From NCBI RefSeq assembly GCF_016907235.1, contig NZ_JAFBBO010000001.1, positions 4,030,001 to 4,094,000 on the forward strand: a DNA stretch of 64,000 bases, in the 5' to 3' direction. The notes below the pieces were generated by a model. The model had not been told where the DNA came from. It saw only the letters and a list, made by a program, of their open reading frames with translations, and made no database searches. Origin of the DNA: Oerskovia jenensis. GTDB lineage: Bacteria; Actinomycetota; Actinomycetes; Actinomycetales; Cellulomonadaceae. Positions 31,442 to 41,270 of the stretch are shown one piece after another (position 1 is the stretch's first letter; every line of letters begins with the position of its first letter). A program made the position numbers and the translations under genes.

Positions 31442-32448
31442 CGCACCTCGGGACCCTCGTCAGCGCCCTCGCCGACGACCAGCTCTCGCCCGCCACGCGT
31501 GAGCGTGCGCTGACGCACGTCGCGGGCTGCGACCAGTGCGCCGCAGAGCTCGCCGTGGCCCGGGCCGTGCGCAAGCGGCTGTCGTGCGCGCGGGACGTGC
31601 TGCCCACGACGGACCTGACGTCCCGGCTGCTCGCGCTGTCCTCGGAGATCCCGGGGACGCAGGGCGACCCGCTGCGGCAGGGGCCGCCGGCGCGTGACCC
31701 GTGGGCCGCGTCGGCCGAGGCCGGCGCGCTGCGCGACGCCCTCACGGGGGACTTCGTGGCGCACGCCCGACGACGTCGCTCACGTCGGATGGTCGTCGCG
31801 GCCTCGAGCGGCGTCGCCGTGCTCGCGGTCGCCCTGTTCACGCTCGGCGACCGCCCCGTGGTGGTCCCGGACCGGCACGTTGCCGCCCCGTTGACGCTGC
31901 TCGCGCAGGCCGGGAACGACGGGCAGGACCCGGCGGAGGTCGACCTGGTCCCGGTGCTTCCCGCGGCAGGCGGGTCGGGGAACAGCGCGGCGGGCTCGGA
32001 CGCCGGCCCTGCCGACTCCCTGGACCTGGTCGACTCCGCCGCGCTCGCCTGGATGGCCGAGCACGGGTGGACGAGCCCCTCGGGGATCATCGAGGGGTTC
32101 GACGTCACGGGTGTCCATCTCGTCGGGGACGCGAGGGACGTCCTGCAGGTCGAGCTCGAGGGGCCCGAGGGGACGATCGTGGTGCGTGAGCAGGTGGGCC
32201 GGTTGGACACGACGTCCCTGACCCGGTCCGAGGGGTTCGACGGGCGCGCCGTCTACGTCCTTTCCGACGAGCCGTGGCACATCGTGTGGCAGGCTGGGGA
32301 CACGGTGATCGACGTGGTGGCGGAGGCGCGCAAGGAGGTCCTCGCCGCGTTCGTGGCGACGTTCCCTGCGCACGACTTCGACGAGGGGGTCCCGGCCCGT
32401 ATCTCCCGGGGATGGACGACCATGACAGGAGCCTTGGGCACCCCATGA
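31438..32448 (+). CDS. rseA: Anti-sigma factor RseA-like with zinc (ZAS) motif and extracellular domain
   Basis: This 336-aa transmembrane regulator should hold SigE inactive. The N-terminal cytoplasmic ZAS domain shows the H-x3-C-x2-C motif with H27, C31 and C34 (HVAGCDQC). A membrane helix spans about residues 118-137. The extracellular part of about 200 residues ends in a compact domain beginning [17 protein letters not shown]. It is much longer than mycobacterial RseA (about 150 aa), which lacks such an ectodomain. The ectodomain may sense the wall or be the target of the HtrA protease encoded next. Start and stop overlap with both neighbours by four bases, so the three proteins are translationally coupled. 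Confidence 0.85.
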   Translation: MTHLGTLVSALADDQLSPATRERALTHVAGCDQCAAELAVARAVRKRLSCARDVLPTTDLTSRLLALSSEIPGTQGDPLRQGPPARDPWAASAEAGALRDALTGDFVAHARRRRSRRMVVAASSGVAVLAVALFTLGDRPVVVPDRHVAAPLTLLAQAGNDGQDPAEVDLVPVLPAAGGSGNSAAGSDAGPADSLDLVDSAALAWMAEHGWTSPSGIIEGFDVTGVHLVGDARDVLQVELEGPEGTIVVREQVGRLDTTSLTRSEGFDGRAVYVLSDEPWHIVWQAGDTVIDVVAEARKEVLAAFVATFPAHDFDEGVPARISRGWTTMTGALGTP

Positions 32449-34067
32449 CCGCACACGACTCAGCGCCCGGACCCGCGGAGCCGCAGCCGGCCGCAGACTC
32501 GCCTGCCACCCCCGACGCGGTCGACGCACCGCCGTCGGACGCGCAGGCGCCCGCACCGAGAGTCCCGTCGCCCGACGAGGGCGCGCCGCAGGAGCCGCCG
32601 CACGAGCCCAGGAACCCCTTCGCCCCGCCCTCGGCGTACCGGTCGACGCCCCGCGTGGCGCTGACCTCGGCCGAGAGCAACCCGGCGGTCCCCGCCGCAC
32701 CCGCACCGGCTCCCGGGCAGGGCGACACCCGGCCGTACGGCGCCCCGCTGGGCTCGCTCCCGGTCGCGCGCCCCGGGCTCGAGGGCTACGGCTCGTCCGC
32801 GGGCCGCGTGGCCCCGGTCCCGCCCCCGCCCTCCTACCAGGTGCGCCAGCCCGGTTCCTACCCTCCGGGCCAGCCCCCTCGTCCGCCGCACCCGGTCCAG
32901 GACCCGCAGACCGGCCCGGCGACGCCCCCTGTCGAGCCCTGGGGCGGGCAGGGGCGACCTGCTCCGACGAAGCGGCGCCGCTTCGGCGTGGGCGCGGTCG
33001 CCGGCGTCGCCGCACTGGCTCTGGTCGCCGGGGCGGTCGGCGGCGTCGCCGCGGACAGGATCATGGACGGAGCCGACCGGCGGCCCGTCGACGTGTCGCT
33101 GCCGGCATCCGGGATCGCGCCCGGGGAGGAACGTCCGCAGGGATCGGTCGCGGCCGTGGCGGCGAGCGTCCTGCCGAGCGTGGTCTCGCTCCAGGTGGAG
33201 GGTGCGGACGGCGTCTCGACCGGTTCGGGCTTCGTGATCCGCGAGGACGGGTTCATCCTCACGAACAACCACGTCGTCGCGGCCGGCGCGGCCGGCGGCG
33301 AGGTCACGGTGCTCTTCGCCGACGGCAGCGAACGTCCTGCCGAGATCGTGGGCCGCACTCCCGACTACGACCTCGCTGTCGTCAAGGTCGACGAGACGGG
33401 GCTGACGCCGCTCGTGCTCGGCGACAGCGACTCGGTGGTGGTGGGAGACCCCGTCGTCGCGATCGGTGCGCCGCTCGGTCTCAACGGCACGGTCACCACG
33501 GGCATCGTGAGCGCCCTGCACCGACCGGTCGCAGCCGGCGACTCGGCGGAGACGGCGTTCATCGACGCCATCCAGACGGATGCCGCGATCAATCCCGGCA
33601 ACTCGGGCGGACCGCTCGTCAACGGTGCGGGGGAGGTCGTCGGGGTGAACTCGGCGATCGCGCAGCCGCCCGGCACGGGCTCGGCGACGGGCAGCATCGG
33701 GCTGGGGTTCGCGATCCCCTCGAACCAGGCACGACGCACCGCGGAGGAGCTCATGGCGAGCGGGACGGCCACGTATCCGGTGATCGGGGTGCTGCTCGAC
33801 TCCCGCTACCAGGGCGAGGGCGTCCAGGTGACGACCGAGCCGCAGGGTGGCCAGGCGCCGGTGACGGCGGACGGCCCCGCGGCAGCGGCGGGGATCCAGG
33901 CGGGCGACGTCATCCTGTCGATCGACGGCAGGCCCGTGAGCCTGAGCGACGAGCTCATCGTCGCGATCAGGGCCAAGGCTCCGGGTGACACCGTGACGCT
34001 GCGGGTCCGCACGGGCGACCAGGAGCGTGACGTCCGTGTCGTGCTCGACGAAGCCACGAGCGAGTAG
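32445..34067 (+). CDS. htrA: HtrA/DegP-like membrane-anchored serine protease with PDZ domain
   Basis: This is an envelope quality-control protease of 540 aa. The first 180 residues are a Pro/Ala-rich cytoplasmic tail, and a membrane helix lies at about 183-205. The trypsin-like domain has the triad His in NNHVVAAG (about 276), Asp in DYDLAVVKVD (about 308) and Ser in GNSGGPLVN (about 387). One PDZ domain (about 455-535, GPAAAAGIQAGDVILSIDG) ends the protein. It is the last gene of the overlapping sigE-rseA-htrA set. In the mycobacterial system HtrA acts on envelope proteins under SigE control (established), and cleavage of RseA is a reasonable inference here. Confidence 0.95.
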   Translation: MTAHDSAPGPAEPQPAADSPATPDAVDAPPSDAQAPAPRVPSPDEGAPQEPPHEPRNPFAPPSAYRSTPRVALTSAESNPAVPAAPAPAPGQGDTRPYGAPLGSLPVARPGLEGYGSSAGRVAPVPPPPSYQVRQPGSYPPGQPPRPPHPVQDPQTGPATPPVEPWGGQGRPAPTKRRRFGVGAVAGVAALALVAGAVGGVAADRIMDGADRRPVDVSLPASGIAPGEERPQGSVAAVAASVLPSVVSLQVEGADGVSTGSGFVIREDGFILTNNHVVAAGAAGGEVTVLFADGSERPAEIVGRTPDYDLAVVKVDETGLTPLVLGDSDSVVVGDPVVAIGAPLGLNGTVTTGIVSALHRPVAAGDSAETAFIDAIQTDAAINPGNSGGPLVNGAGEVVGVNSAIAQPPGTGSATGSIGLGFAIPSNQARRTAEELMASGTATYPVIGVLLDSRYQGEGVQVTTEPQGGQAPVTADGPAAAAGIQAGDVILSIDGRPVSLSDELIVAIRAKAPGDTVTLRVRTGDQERDVRVVLDEATSE

Positions 34068-34070
34068 TCT
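34065..34070 (+). promoter_or_regulatory. -10 box of tatB (leaderless)
   Basis: TAGTCT begins at the htrA stop codon itself and lies exactly six bases before the tatB GTG. No ribosome binding site is present, so tatB probably has its own leaderless transcript. Confidence 0.55.
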
Positions 34071-34072
34071 GA

Positions 34073-35562
<1,490 letters not shown>

Positions 35563-35563
<1 letters not shown>

Positions 35564-36114
35564 TGAACCTCCCCGAGCGGGGTCCGCACCAGGTGCGGAT
35601 CGGCATCGCGATCGAGATCCCCGAGCCCTACGGCACCGCGCTGCAGGAAGCGCGCGCAGCGTTCGGCGACCCGTTCGCCGGCGACATCCCGCCGCACATC
35701 ACGCTGCTCGGCCCGACCGTCCTGGACGAGTCCGTCCTCGACGAGGTCTACGCCCATCTCGAGGGCGTCGCGGCCCAAGCGGCACCGTTCCGGGTCATCC
35801 TGCGGGGGAGCGGGACGTTCCGGCCCGTGTCACCCGTGGTCTTCGTGATCGTCGCGCAGGGGATCGCCGAGTGCGAGGGCCTCGAGGGGGCGGTGCGCTC
35901 GGGCGTCCTGGACCAGGAGCTGCGCTTCAACTACCACCCGCACGTCACGGTCGCGCACGAGGTCGACGACGAGGCGCTGGATCTGGCGTTCGAGGAGATG
36001 GCGGGCTTCGAGGCCGCGTTCGACGTCACCGGCATCCACCTGTACGAGCACGGCGACGACGGGGTGTGGCGTCCGGCCCGCCGGTTCGAGCTCTCCGGCT
36101 CGTCGGACGGGTGA
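35563..36114 (+). CDS. 2'-5' RNA ligase/2H phosphoesterase family protein
   Basis: This 183-aa protein of the 2H phosphoesterase superfamily shows two HxT motifs: PHITLLGP (about residues 45-52) and PHVTVAH (about 127-133), which together form the active site. Members ligate or hydrolyse 2'-5' RNA links or cyclic phosphodiesters; the substrate is unknown here. The ATG shares one base with the trpS stop (TGATG), so translation is coupled to trpS. A link to RNA metabolism is therefore plausible, but only by position. Confidence 0.85.
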
Positions 36115-36131
36115 GTCGGGCCGTCCTCTTC

Positions 36132-36137
36132 TAGGCT
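36132..36137 (+). promoter_or_regulatory. -10 box of yihY-like gene (leaderless)
   Basis: TAGGCT lies exactly six bases before the ATG at 36144, and there is no Shine-Dalgarno sequence in the 30-base gap. Confidence 0.6.
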
Positions 36138-36143
36138 CGGGCG

Positions 36144-37328
36144 ATGACCCAGGCAACCACCCCGGCGCACGCTCGTCAGGCCGGGACAGCACGTCCGGGC
36201 CGAGACGGCCCCTCCTCCGACATCCAGAAGGCGACCCCGTCGCACGTGCGCCCGCCGAGTGCGGGCAGCACCACCCCCGACGACGGCGCTGCGGAGGGCC
36301 CCGGGGCGGTCGCTCGCCTCACCGCCCGCGCCAAGGCCGTCCAGACCTGGTGGAACACGACCCGACCGGCGCGTGCGCTCGCGCAGTACGGGGTCCAGCG
36401 TGGAGCGCTCCTGTGCGGCGGGATGGCCTACTCCGCACTGTTCTCCCTGTTCGCGGGTCTGACGATCTTCTACACGGCCTTCATGGCCTTCCTGGGCAAC
36501 AGGGAGGAGCTGCGCGACGAGATCTTCGCGCAGATCGACAAGGCGATCCCGGGACTGATCAAGCAGACGCCCGAAGGGTCGGGCATCATCTCGCCGGACC
36601 AGCTCATCCTCGACCGGGGCTTCGACCTGTCGAGCATCATCGCGGTGTTCGTGCTGCTGTTCAGCGCGATCTCCTTCATGGCGGCGCTGCGCACCTCGAC
36701 CCGTGCCATGTTCTCGCTCACGGACGTCGGGCAGAACCCCGTGCTGTCCAAGCTGCGAGAGCTGGGCGGGTTCGCCGTGCTGGGAATCAGCGTCGTCATC
36801 TCCGCGGCCGCGACCGTGGTGGTCCAGACGCTCGGCACGACGCTGTTCGGCCACGGCGTCCTGGGTTCGGTCCTGGTACCCGTGATCGGCATCTTCGTCG
36901 GGCTCGTCTTCGACGCGATCGTGGTCCTGCTCATCATCCGCTTCGTCGCGGGCGTACGGCCGCCGCGCAAGGACCTGTACATCGGCGCGATGACGGCGGC
37001 AGCCGCGTTCGGGGTGCTGCGCTACCTCGGGACGAGCATCATCGTCGGCAGCTCGTCACGCAACGCCCTGCTGGGATCGTTCGCGACGTTCGTGACGATC
37101 CTCCTGCTCGCCAACTTCGTCACACGCATCCTGCTCATGGTCGCGGCCTGGATCGCGGACCCGCCCGCGCAGCCGACGGCGGACGAGCTGCGGGAGCGGG
37201 CCGAGGCCGAGCAGGACGAGCGGCTCGAGGAGCGCGTCCGTCGTGGCGCCGGGTACGGCTACCCCTGGAGCCCGGTGGTCCGGGGCGTCCGGCGGGGCCG
37301 TGAGCCCAGGGTGTCCGTCAGGATCTGA
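36144..37328 (+). CDS. YihY/virulence factor BrkB family membrane protein
   Basis: This 394-aa polytopic protein has an approximately 70-residue polar N-terminus, then six hydrophobic helices. Family features are RGALLCGGMAYSALFSLFAG (about residues 88-107), MAALRTSTRAMFSL and FVTRILLMVAAW. Function is unsettled: older names include ribonuclease BN, now discarded. A charged C-terminal tail (ERAEAEQDERLEERVRR) follows. In M. tuberculosis the trpS neighbour Rv3335c is of the same family (from memory). Confidence 0.9.
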   Translation: MTQATTPAHARQAGTARPGRDGPSSDIQKATPSHVRPPSAGSTTPDDGAAEGPGAVARLTARAKAVQTWWNTTRPARALAQYGVQRGALLCGGMAYSALFSLFAGLTIFYTAFMAFLGNREELRDEIFAQIDKAIPGLIKQTPEGSGIISPDQLILDRGFDLSSIIAVFVLLFSAISFMAALRTSTRAMFSLTDVGQNPVLSKLRELGGFAVLGISVVISAAATVVVQTLGTTLFGHGVLGSVLVPVIGIFVGLVFDAIVVLLIIRFVAGVRPPRKDLYIGAMTAAAAFGVLRYLGTSIIVGSSSRNALLGSFATFVTILLLANFVTRILLMVAAWIADPPAQPTADELRERAEAEQDERLEERVRRGAGYGYPWSPVVRGVRRGREPRVSVRI

Positions 37329-37339
37329 GCCGCCGAACG

Positions 37340-37380
37340 CCGACGGCGGCCCACCGGCCGGAGCCGGGGACCGCCGTCGG
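37340..37380. terminator. Bidirectional terminator between yihY-like gene and sdhB
   Basis: A 10-bp perfect stem, 37340-37349 paired with 37371-37380, has a GC-rich 21-base loop that can pair further. It lies between two convergent genes. Confidence 0.65.
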
Positions 37381-37399
37381 GCAGTGCGGGGAAGAGGTG

Positions 37400-38173
37400 T
37401 CAGAACGCGCGGGTGATCATCGCGCGCTTGACCTCCTGGATCGCCTTGGTGACCTCGATGCCACGGGGGCACGCCTCGGAGCAGTTGAAGGTCGTGCGGC
37501 AGCGCCACACGCCCTCCTTGTCGTTGAGGATCTCCAGGCGCTGGGCGGCGCCCTCGTCACGGGAGTCGAAGATGAACCGGTGGGCGTTGACGATCGCCGC
37601 GGGGCCGAAGTACTGGCCGTCGGTCCAGAACACGGGGCAGGACGACGTGCACGCGGCGCACAGGATGCACTTGGTCGTGTCGTCGAACCGCTCGCGCTGC
37701 TCGGCCGACTGCAGCCGCTCGTTGCTGGGCTCGTTCCCCGAGGTGATGAGGAACGGCATGATCTCGCGGTAGGAGGCGAAGAACGGCTCCATGTCGACGA
37801 CCAGGTCCTTGATCACCGGCAGGCCCTTGATGGGCTCGACGGTGATCGGCTTGTCCGGGTTGACGTCCTTGAGCAGCGTCTTGCAGGCCAGGCGGTTGCG
37901 CCCGTTGATCCGCATCGCGTCGGACCCGCAGATGCCGTGCGCGCACGAGCGACGGAAGGTCAGCGAGCCGTCGTGCTCCCACTTGATCTTGTGCAGGGCG
38001 TCGAGCACGCGGTCCGTGCCGTGGGCCAGGACCGTGTACTCCTCCCAGTACGCGTCCTCGCCGTGCTCGGACTCGGGGTTGTACCGGCGGAGCTTGATCG
38101 TGACCTCGAAGGAGGGCACGGCACCGACCTCGGTCTTCTCAGAACCGGCAGGGGCTTCGAGTGTGGCAGTCAT
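37400..38173 (-). CDS. sdhB: Succinate dehydrogenase iron-sulfur subunit
   Basis: This is the electron-transfer subunit of complex II, 257 aa. The 2Fe-2S motif lies in SCAHGICGSDAMRINGRNRL (about residues 79-98) with a further Cys. The 4Fe-4S and 3Fe-4S ligands are in CILCAACTSSCPVFW (about 170-184) and CRTTFNCSEACPRGI (about 225-239). An N-terminal extension of about 25 residues precedes the ferredoxin fold. It is the last gene of sdhCDAB; its ATG overlaps the sdhA stop by one base. Confidence 0.96.
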   Translation of the reverse strand: MTATLEAPAGSEKTEVGAVPSFEVTIKLRRYNPESEHGEDAYWEEYTVLAHGTDRVLDALHKIKWEHDGSLTFRRSCAHGICGSDAMRINGRNRLACKTLLKDVNPDKPITVEPIKGLPVIKDLVVDMEPFFASYREIMPFLITSGNEPSNERLQSAEQRERFDDTTKCILCAACTSSCPVFWTDGQYFGPAAIVNAHRFIFDSRDEGAAQRLEILNDKEGVWRCRTTFNCSEACPRGIEVTKAIQEVKRAMITRAF

Positions 38174-40005
38174 CAGTACTTACGCTCCATGGGCTCGTAC
38201 CGGGTCTGGGTGACGGGCTTGGAACCCAGCACGATCTTGTAGGAATCGAACTCCTCGACGTGGTCGAAGTAGCCGTCCACGTGGCCGTCGGCGGTGTCGC
38301 CGGCGGACGTGGGTCGACGGTAGGCCATCGTGTGGAGCATGTAGTTGGCGTCGTCGCGGTCCGGGTAGTCCTCGCGGTAGTGACCACCACGCGACTCCTT
38401 GCGGTTGATCGCGGCGATGACCGTGACCTCGGCGATGTCGAGCAGGAAGCCCAGCTCGATGGCCTCGAGGAGGTCCGTGTTGAACAGGCGCCCCTTGTCC
38501 TGGACCGAGACGTTGCGGTACCGGTCCTGGAGGGCGCGGATGTCCGAGAGGGCCTGGTCGAGCGACTCGCCCGTGCGGAAGACCTGGGCGTTGGCGTCCA
38601 TGGTCTCCTGGAGCGCCTTGCGGACGTCGGCCACGCGCTCGCCGTCGGGGCGGTTGCGCATCTCGTCGAGCTGCGTGATCACGGCTGCGGCCGGGTTCGC
38701 CGGCAGGTCGCGGTACTCGGCCGTCGCTGCGTACCTCGCGGCCTCGCGACCGGCACGCTTGCCGAACACGTTGATGTCGAGGAGCGAGTTGGTGCCCAGG
38801 CGGTTGGACCCGTGGACCGAGACGCACGCGACCTCGCCGGCCGCGTACAGGCCGCGGACGACGTTGTGACCGTCGCGCAGGACCTCACCCTCGACGTTGG
38901 TCGGGATGCCGCCCATCGCGTAGTGCGCCGTGGGGTACACGGGGACCGGCTCGGTGTAGGGCTCGATGCCGAGGTAGGTGCGCGCGAACTCCGTGATGTC
39001 CGGCAGCTTGGCGTCGATGTGCGCGGGCTCGAGGTGCGTGAGGTCGAGCAGGACGTAGTCCTTGTTCGGCCCGGCGCCGCGGCCCTCGCGGACCTCGTTC
39101 GCCATCGAGCGCGCGACGATGTCGCGCGGCGCGAGGTCCTTGATGGTCGGGGCGTAACGCTCCATGAAGCGCTCGCCCTCGCCGTTGCGCAGGATGCCGC
39201 CCTCACCACGGGCCGCCTCCGACAGGAGGATGCCGAGGCCCGCGAGGCCCGTCGGGTGGAACTGGAAGAACTCCATGTCCTCGAGCGGCAGGCCGCGGCG
39301 GTAGGCCAGGGCCATGCCGTCACCCGTGAGCGTGTGCGCGTTGGACGTCGTCTTGAAGATCTTGCCCGCGCCGCCCGTGGCGAAGATGATCGCCTTGGCC
39401 TGGAACACGTGGATCTCGCCGGTCGCGAGGTCGTAGGCCACGACACCGGTCGCGTTGACCTGCTCGCCGTCGGGCACGTCCTCGGCCGCGAGGTCGTGGT
39501 CGGTGATGAGGTCCAGGACGTAGAACTCGTTGAAGAACTCGACGTTCTGCTTGACGCAGTTCTGGTAGAGCGTCTGGAGGATCATGTGACCCGTGCGGTC
39601 CGCGGCGTAGCACGAGCGACGCACCGCGGCCTCGCCGTGGTTGCGCGTGTGCCCGCCGAAGCGGCGCTGGTCGATCTTGCCCTCGGGCGTGCGGTTGAAC
39701 GGCAGGCCCATGCGCTCGAGGTCGAGCACCGCGTCGATGGCCTCCTTGGCCATGATCTCCGCGGCGTCCTGGTCGACGAGGTAGTCGCCGCCCTTGACCG
39801 TGTCGAACGTGTGCCACTCCCAGTTGTCCTCCTCGACGTTCGCGAGGGCGGCGCACATGCCGCCCTGCGCCGCGCCGGTGTGGGACCGGGTGGGGTAGAG
39901 CTTCGAGATGACCGCCGTGCGGACCTTGCCGGACGACTCCAGTGCCGCGCGCATGCCGGCGCCGCCTGCTCCGACGATGACGACGTCGTACTGATGGGTT
40001 TGCAT
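38173..40005 (-). CDS. sdhA: Succinate dehydrogenase flavoprotein subunit
   Basis: This catalytic subunit, 610 aa, oxidises succinate to fumarate. The FAD-binding motif [15 protein letters not shown] begins at about residue 8. The flavin-linking histidine is in [11 protein letters not shown] (about residue 43). Substrate-site motifs [30 protein letters not shown] and [12 protein letters not shown] are present. The usual C-terminal helical domain is seen (for example [19 protein letters not shown]), ending [15 protein letters not shown] precedes the ATG by about eleven bases. Single-base overlap with sdhB supports one transcript. Confidence 0.97.
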   Translation of the reverse strand: MQTHQYDVVIVGAGGAGMRAALESSGKVRTAVISKLYPTRSHTGAAQGGMCAALANVEEDNWEWHTFDTVKGGDYLVDQDAAEIMAKEAIDAVLDLERMGLPFNRTPEGKIDQRRFGGHTRNHGEAAVRRSCYAADRTGHMILQTLYQNCVKQNVEFFNEFYVLDLITDHDLAAEDVPDGEQVNATGVVAYDLATGEIHVFQAKAIIFATGGAGKIFKTTSNAHTLTGDGMALAYRRGLPLEDMEFFQFHPTGLAGLGILLSEAARGEGGILRNGEGERFMERYAPTIKDLAPRDIVARSMANEVREGRGAGPNKDYVLLDLTHLEPAHIDAKLPDITEFARTYLGIEPYTEPVPVYPTAHYAMGGIPTNVEGEVLRDGHNVVRGLYAAGEVACVSVHGSNRLGTNSLLDINVFGKRAGREAARYAATAEYRDLPANPAAAVITQLDEMRNRPDGERVADVRKALQETMDANAQVFRTGESLDQALSDIRALQDRYRNVSVQDKGRLFNTDLLEAIELGFLLDIAEVTVIAAINRKESRGGHYREDYPDRDDANYMLHTMAYRRPTSAGDTADGHVDGYFDHVEEFDSYKIVLGSKPVTQTRYEPMERKY

Positions 40006-40089
40006 CGGTGTCGATGCCTCCTGTGACGAGTGGGAAGGGGGGACGGGGGTGTCAGACGACGGCTGGGGGACCGTCGACCGTCACGGCCG

Positions 40090-40551
40090 TCAGGCGGTGC
40101 AGAACGACGGAAGCTGGTAGTCCAGGGCGTTCGGGGGGCACGGGTCGAACGTGAAGACCACGAGCGTGCCGAGCACCGTGACGACCACGAAGGCCAGGTA
40201 CAGGGCGCCCTTGAGCACGAGGCGCGAGCCGTCCCGCTCCGCGTAGTCGTTGATGATCGTGCGCACGCCGTTGGTCCCGTGGATCATCGCGAGCCAGAGC
40301 ATGAGCAGGTCCCAGACCTGCCAGAACGGGCTGGCCCACTTGCCGGCGACGAAGCCGAAGTCGATCGCGTGGACGCCTTCGCCGACCATGAGGTTGACGA
40401 ACAGGTGCCCGAAGATGAGGACGATCAGCACGACGCCCGAGGCGCGCATGAAGACCCAGCTGTACAGCTCGTAGTTCGAGCGCGTCGTCTTCTGACGCTT
40501 GTACGGGTCGCGGGGGGCCGCGAGGGGAGAGCTGGTGCTCGTGGTGCTCAT
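40090..40551 (-). CDS. sdhD: Succinate dehydrogenase membrane anchor subunit
   Basis: This 153-aa anchor has three membrane helices, at about residues 34-58, 78-96 and 115-137. Family marks are YSWVFMRASGVVLIVLIFGH, with a His likely to ligate heme, and HGTNGVRTIINDYA at the quinone side. The tail ends in CPPNALDYQLPSFCTA. The ATG shares one base with the sdhC stop. It lies 84 bases before sdhA in the same operon. Confidence 0.9.
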   Translation of the reverse strand: MSTTSTSSPLAAPRDPYKRQKTTRSNYELYSWVFMRASGVVLIVLIFGHLFVNLMVGEGVHAIDFGFVAGKWASPFWQVWDLLMLWLAMIHGTNGVRTIINDYAERDGSRLVLKGALYLAFVVVTVLGTLVVFTFDPCPPNALDYQLPSFCTA

Positions 40552-40934
40552 CAGTGCCCACCTCCGAAGACGTTCATGAGGTGGCGGGGCAGGAAGCCCG
40601 CCATCGTCACGACGGACAGGCCGACGACGACCCAGAGCATGGTGCGCTGGTACTTGGGGCCCTTGGCCCAGAAGTCGACGAGGATGATGCGGACGCCGTT
40701 GAAGGCGTGGAACACGATGGCGGCCACGAGGCCGGCCTCACCGAGTCCCATGATCACCGTCTTGTACGTGCCGATGACGGCGTCGTACGCCTCGGGCGAG
40801 ACTCGTACCAGTGCTGTGTCCAGCACGTGCACGAGGAGGAAGAAGAAGATGAGCACGCCGGTCACGCGATGCGCGACCCACGACCACATGCCTTCACGGC
40901 CGCGGTACAGCGTGCCAGCAGGTGCACTGGGCAC
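40551..40934 (-). CDS. sdhC: Succinate dehydrogenase cytochrome b556 subunit
   Basis: This is the first gene of sdhCDAB. The 127-aa protein has three membrane helices. The GTG at 40934 is chosen over upstream codons because AGGAGG lies at 40943-40948, eight bases away, and homologues begin with a short TLYRGREGMWSWVAHR segment. Helix 1 holds HRVTGVLIFFFLLVHVLDTA with His residues for heme or quinone, and HAFNGVRIILVDFW follows. The long upstream region contains a CRP/GlxR-like site. Confidence 0.9.
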   Translation of the reverse strand: MPSAPAGTLYRGREGMWSWVAHRVTGVLIFFFLLVHVLDTALVRVSPEAYDAVIGTYKTVIMGLGEAGLVAAIVFHAFNGVRIILVDFWAKGPKYQRTMLWVVVGLSVVTMAGFLPRHLMNVFGGGH

Positions 40935-41163
40935 TTTAGGGGCCTCCTGTGGCGAGTTCAGGGGTGAGATATCGAGCTGGACGACGTCGTCCGCCGGGGG
41001 CCGTTCACGACCGCTCCGCGCCGAGGCTCCGTGGAGTCGGGAAGAGCGGCAGATCCAGGGCTCGCCGGAGTCCGTCGATATCCGTCTCTGGGGTTCCACC
41101 ATAGTGACACCGGCATCGTGGTGCGGACCGCGGCGCGTTCCAGGTGGCCCGGCCGGCCCTGAT

Positions 41164-41179
41164 TGTGACTCATTCCACA
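41164..41179. promoter_or_regulatory. CRP/GlxR-like operator upstream of sdhC
   Basis: TGTGACTCATTCCACA matches TGTGA-N6-TCACA at nine of ten positions. It is centred about 71 bases upstream of the candidate sdh -10 box, a geometry close to that at gltA. GlxR regulation of sdhCAB is established in C. glutamicum. Confidence 0.6.
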
Positions 41180-41230
41180 CGGGGGTCGATGGCGCGCGGA
41201 TGGCCGTCCGCGGGAGGTCGCGGGGCGCCC

Positions 41231-41258
41231 GGTCACGCGTCGGTCACGCGCCGGTCAC
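41231..41258 (+). promoter_or_regulatory. Triple GGTCAC direct repeat at the manC promoter
   Basis: GGTCAC occurs at 41231, 41242 and 41253, an exact 11-base period (about one helical turn). The last copy abuts the manC -10 box, so the repeats cover the -35 region. They could bind a regulator on one face of the helix. Confidence 0.5.
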
Positions 41259-41264
41259 TATGCT
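41259..41264 (+). promoter_or_regulatory. -10 box of manC (leaderless)
   Basis: TATGCT lies exactly six bases before the ATG at 41271. The intervening TCGAGG is a poor, too-close ribosome binding site, so leaderless transcription is likely. Confidence 0.6.
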
Positions 41265-41270
41265 TCGAGG

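Larger units (their letters stand above)
40935..41270. other. Intergenic control region between sdhC and manC
   Basis: This 336-base gap between divergent genes holds no supported gene. A 92-codon open frame on the minus strand is Arg/Pro/Ser-rich and unconvincing. It contains a CRP/GlxR-like palindrome (41164-41179), a candidate sdh -10 box TATGGT on the minus strand (41098-41103), a triple GGTCAC direct repeat (41231-41258) and the manC -10 box TATGCT (41259-41264). Confidence 0.6.

Noticed and set aside
38161-40026. A 621-codon plus-strand frame opposite sdhA
   Set aside because: sdhA has complete catalytic motifs. The antisense frame has none and lacks a start context.
40958-41236. A 92-codon minus-strand frame in the sdhC-manC gap
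   Set aside because: It is Arg/Pro/Ser-rich with no ribosome binding site, and it overlaps the CRP-like site and GGTCAC repeats. It looks like regulatory DNA.
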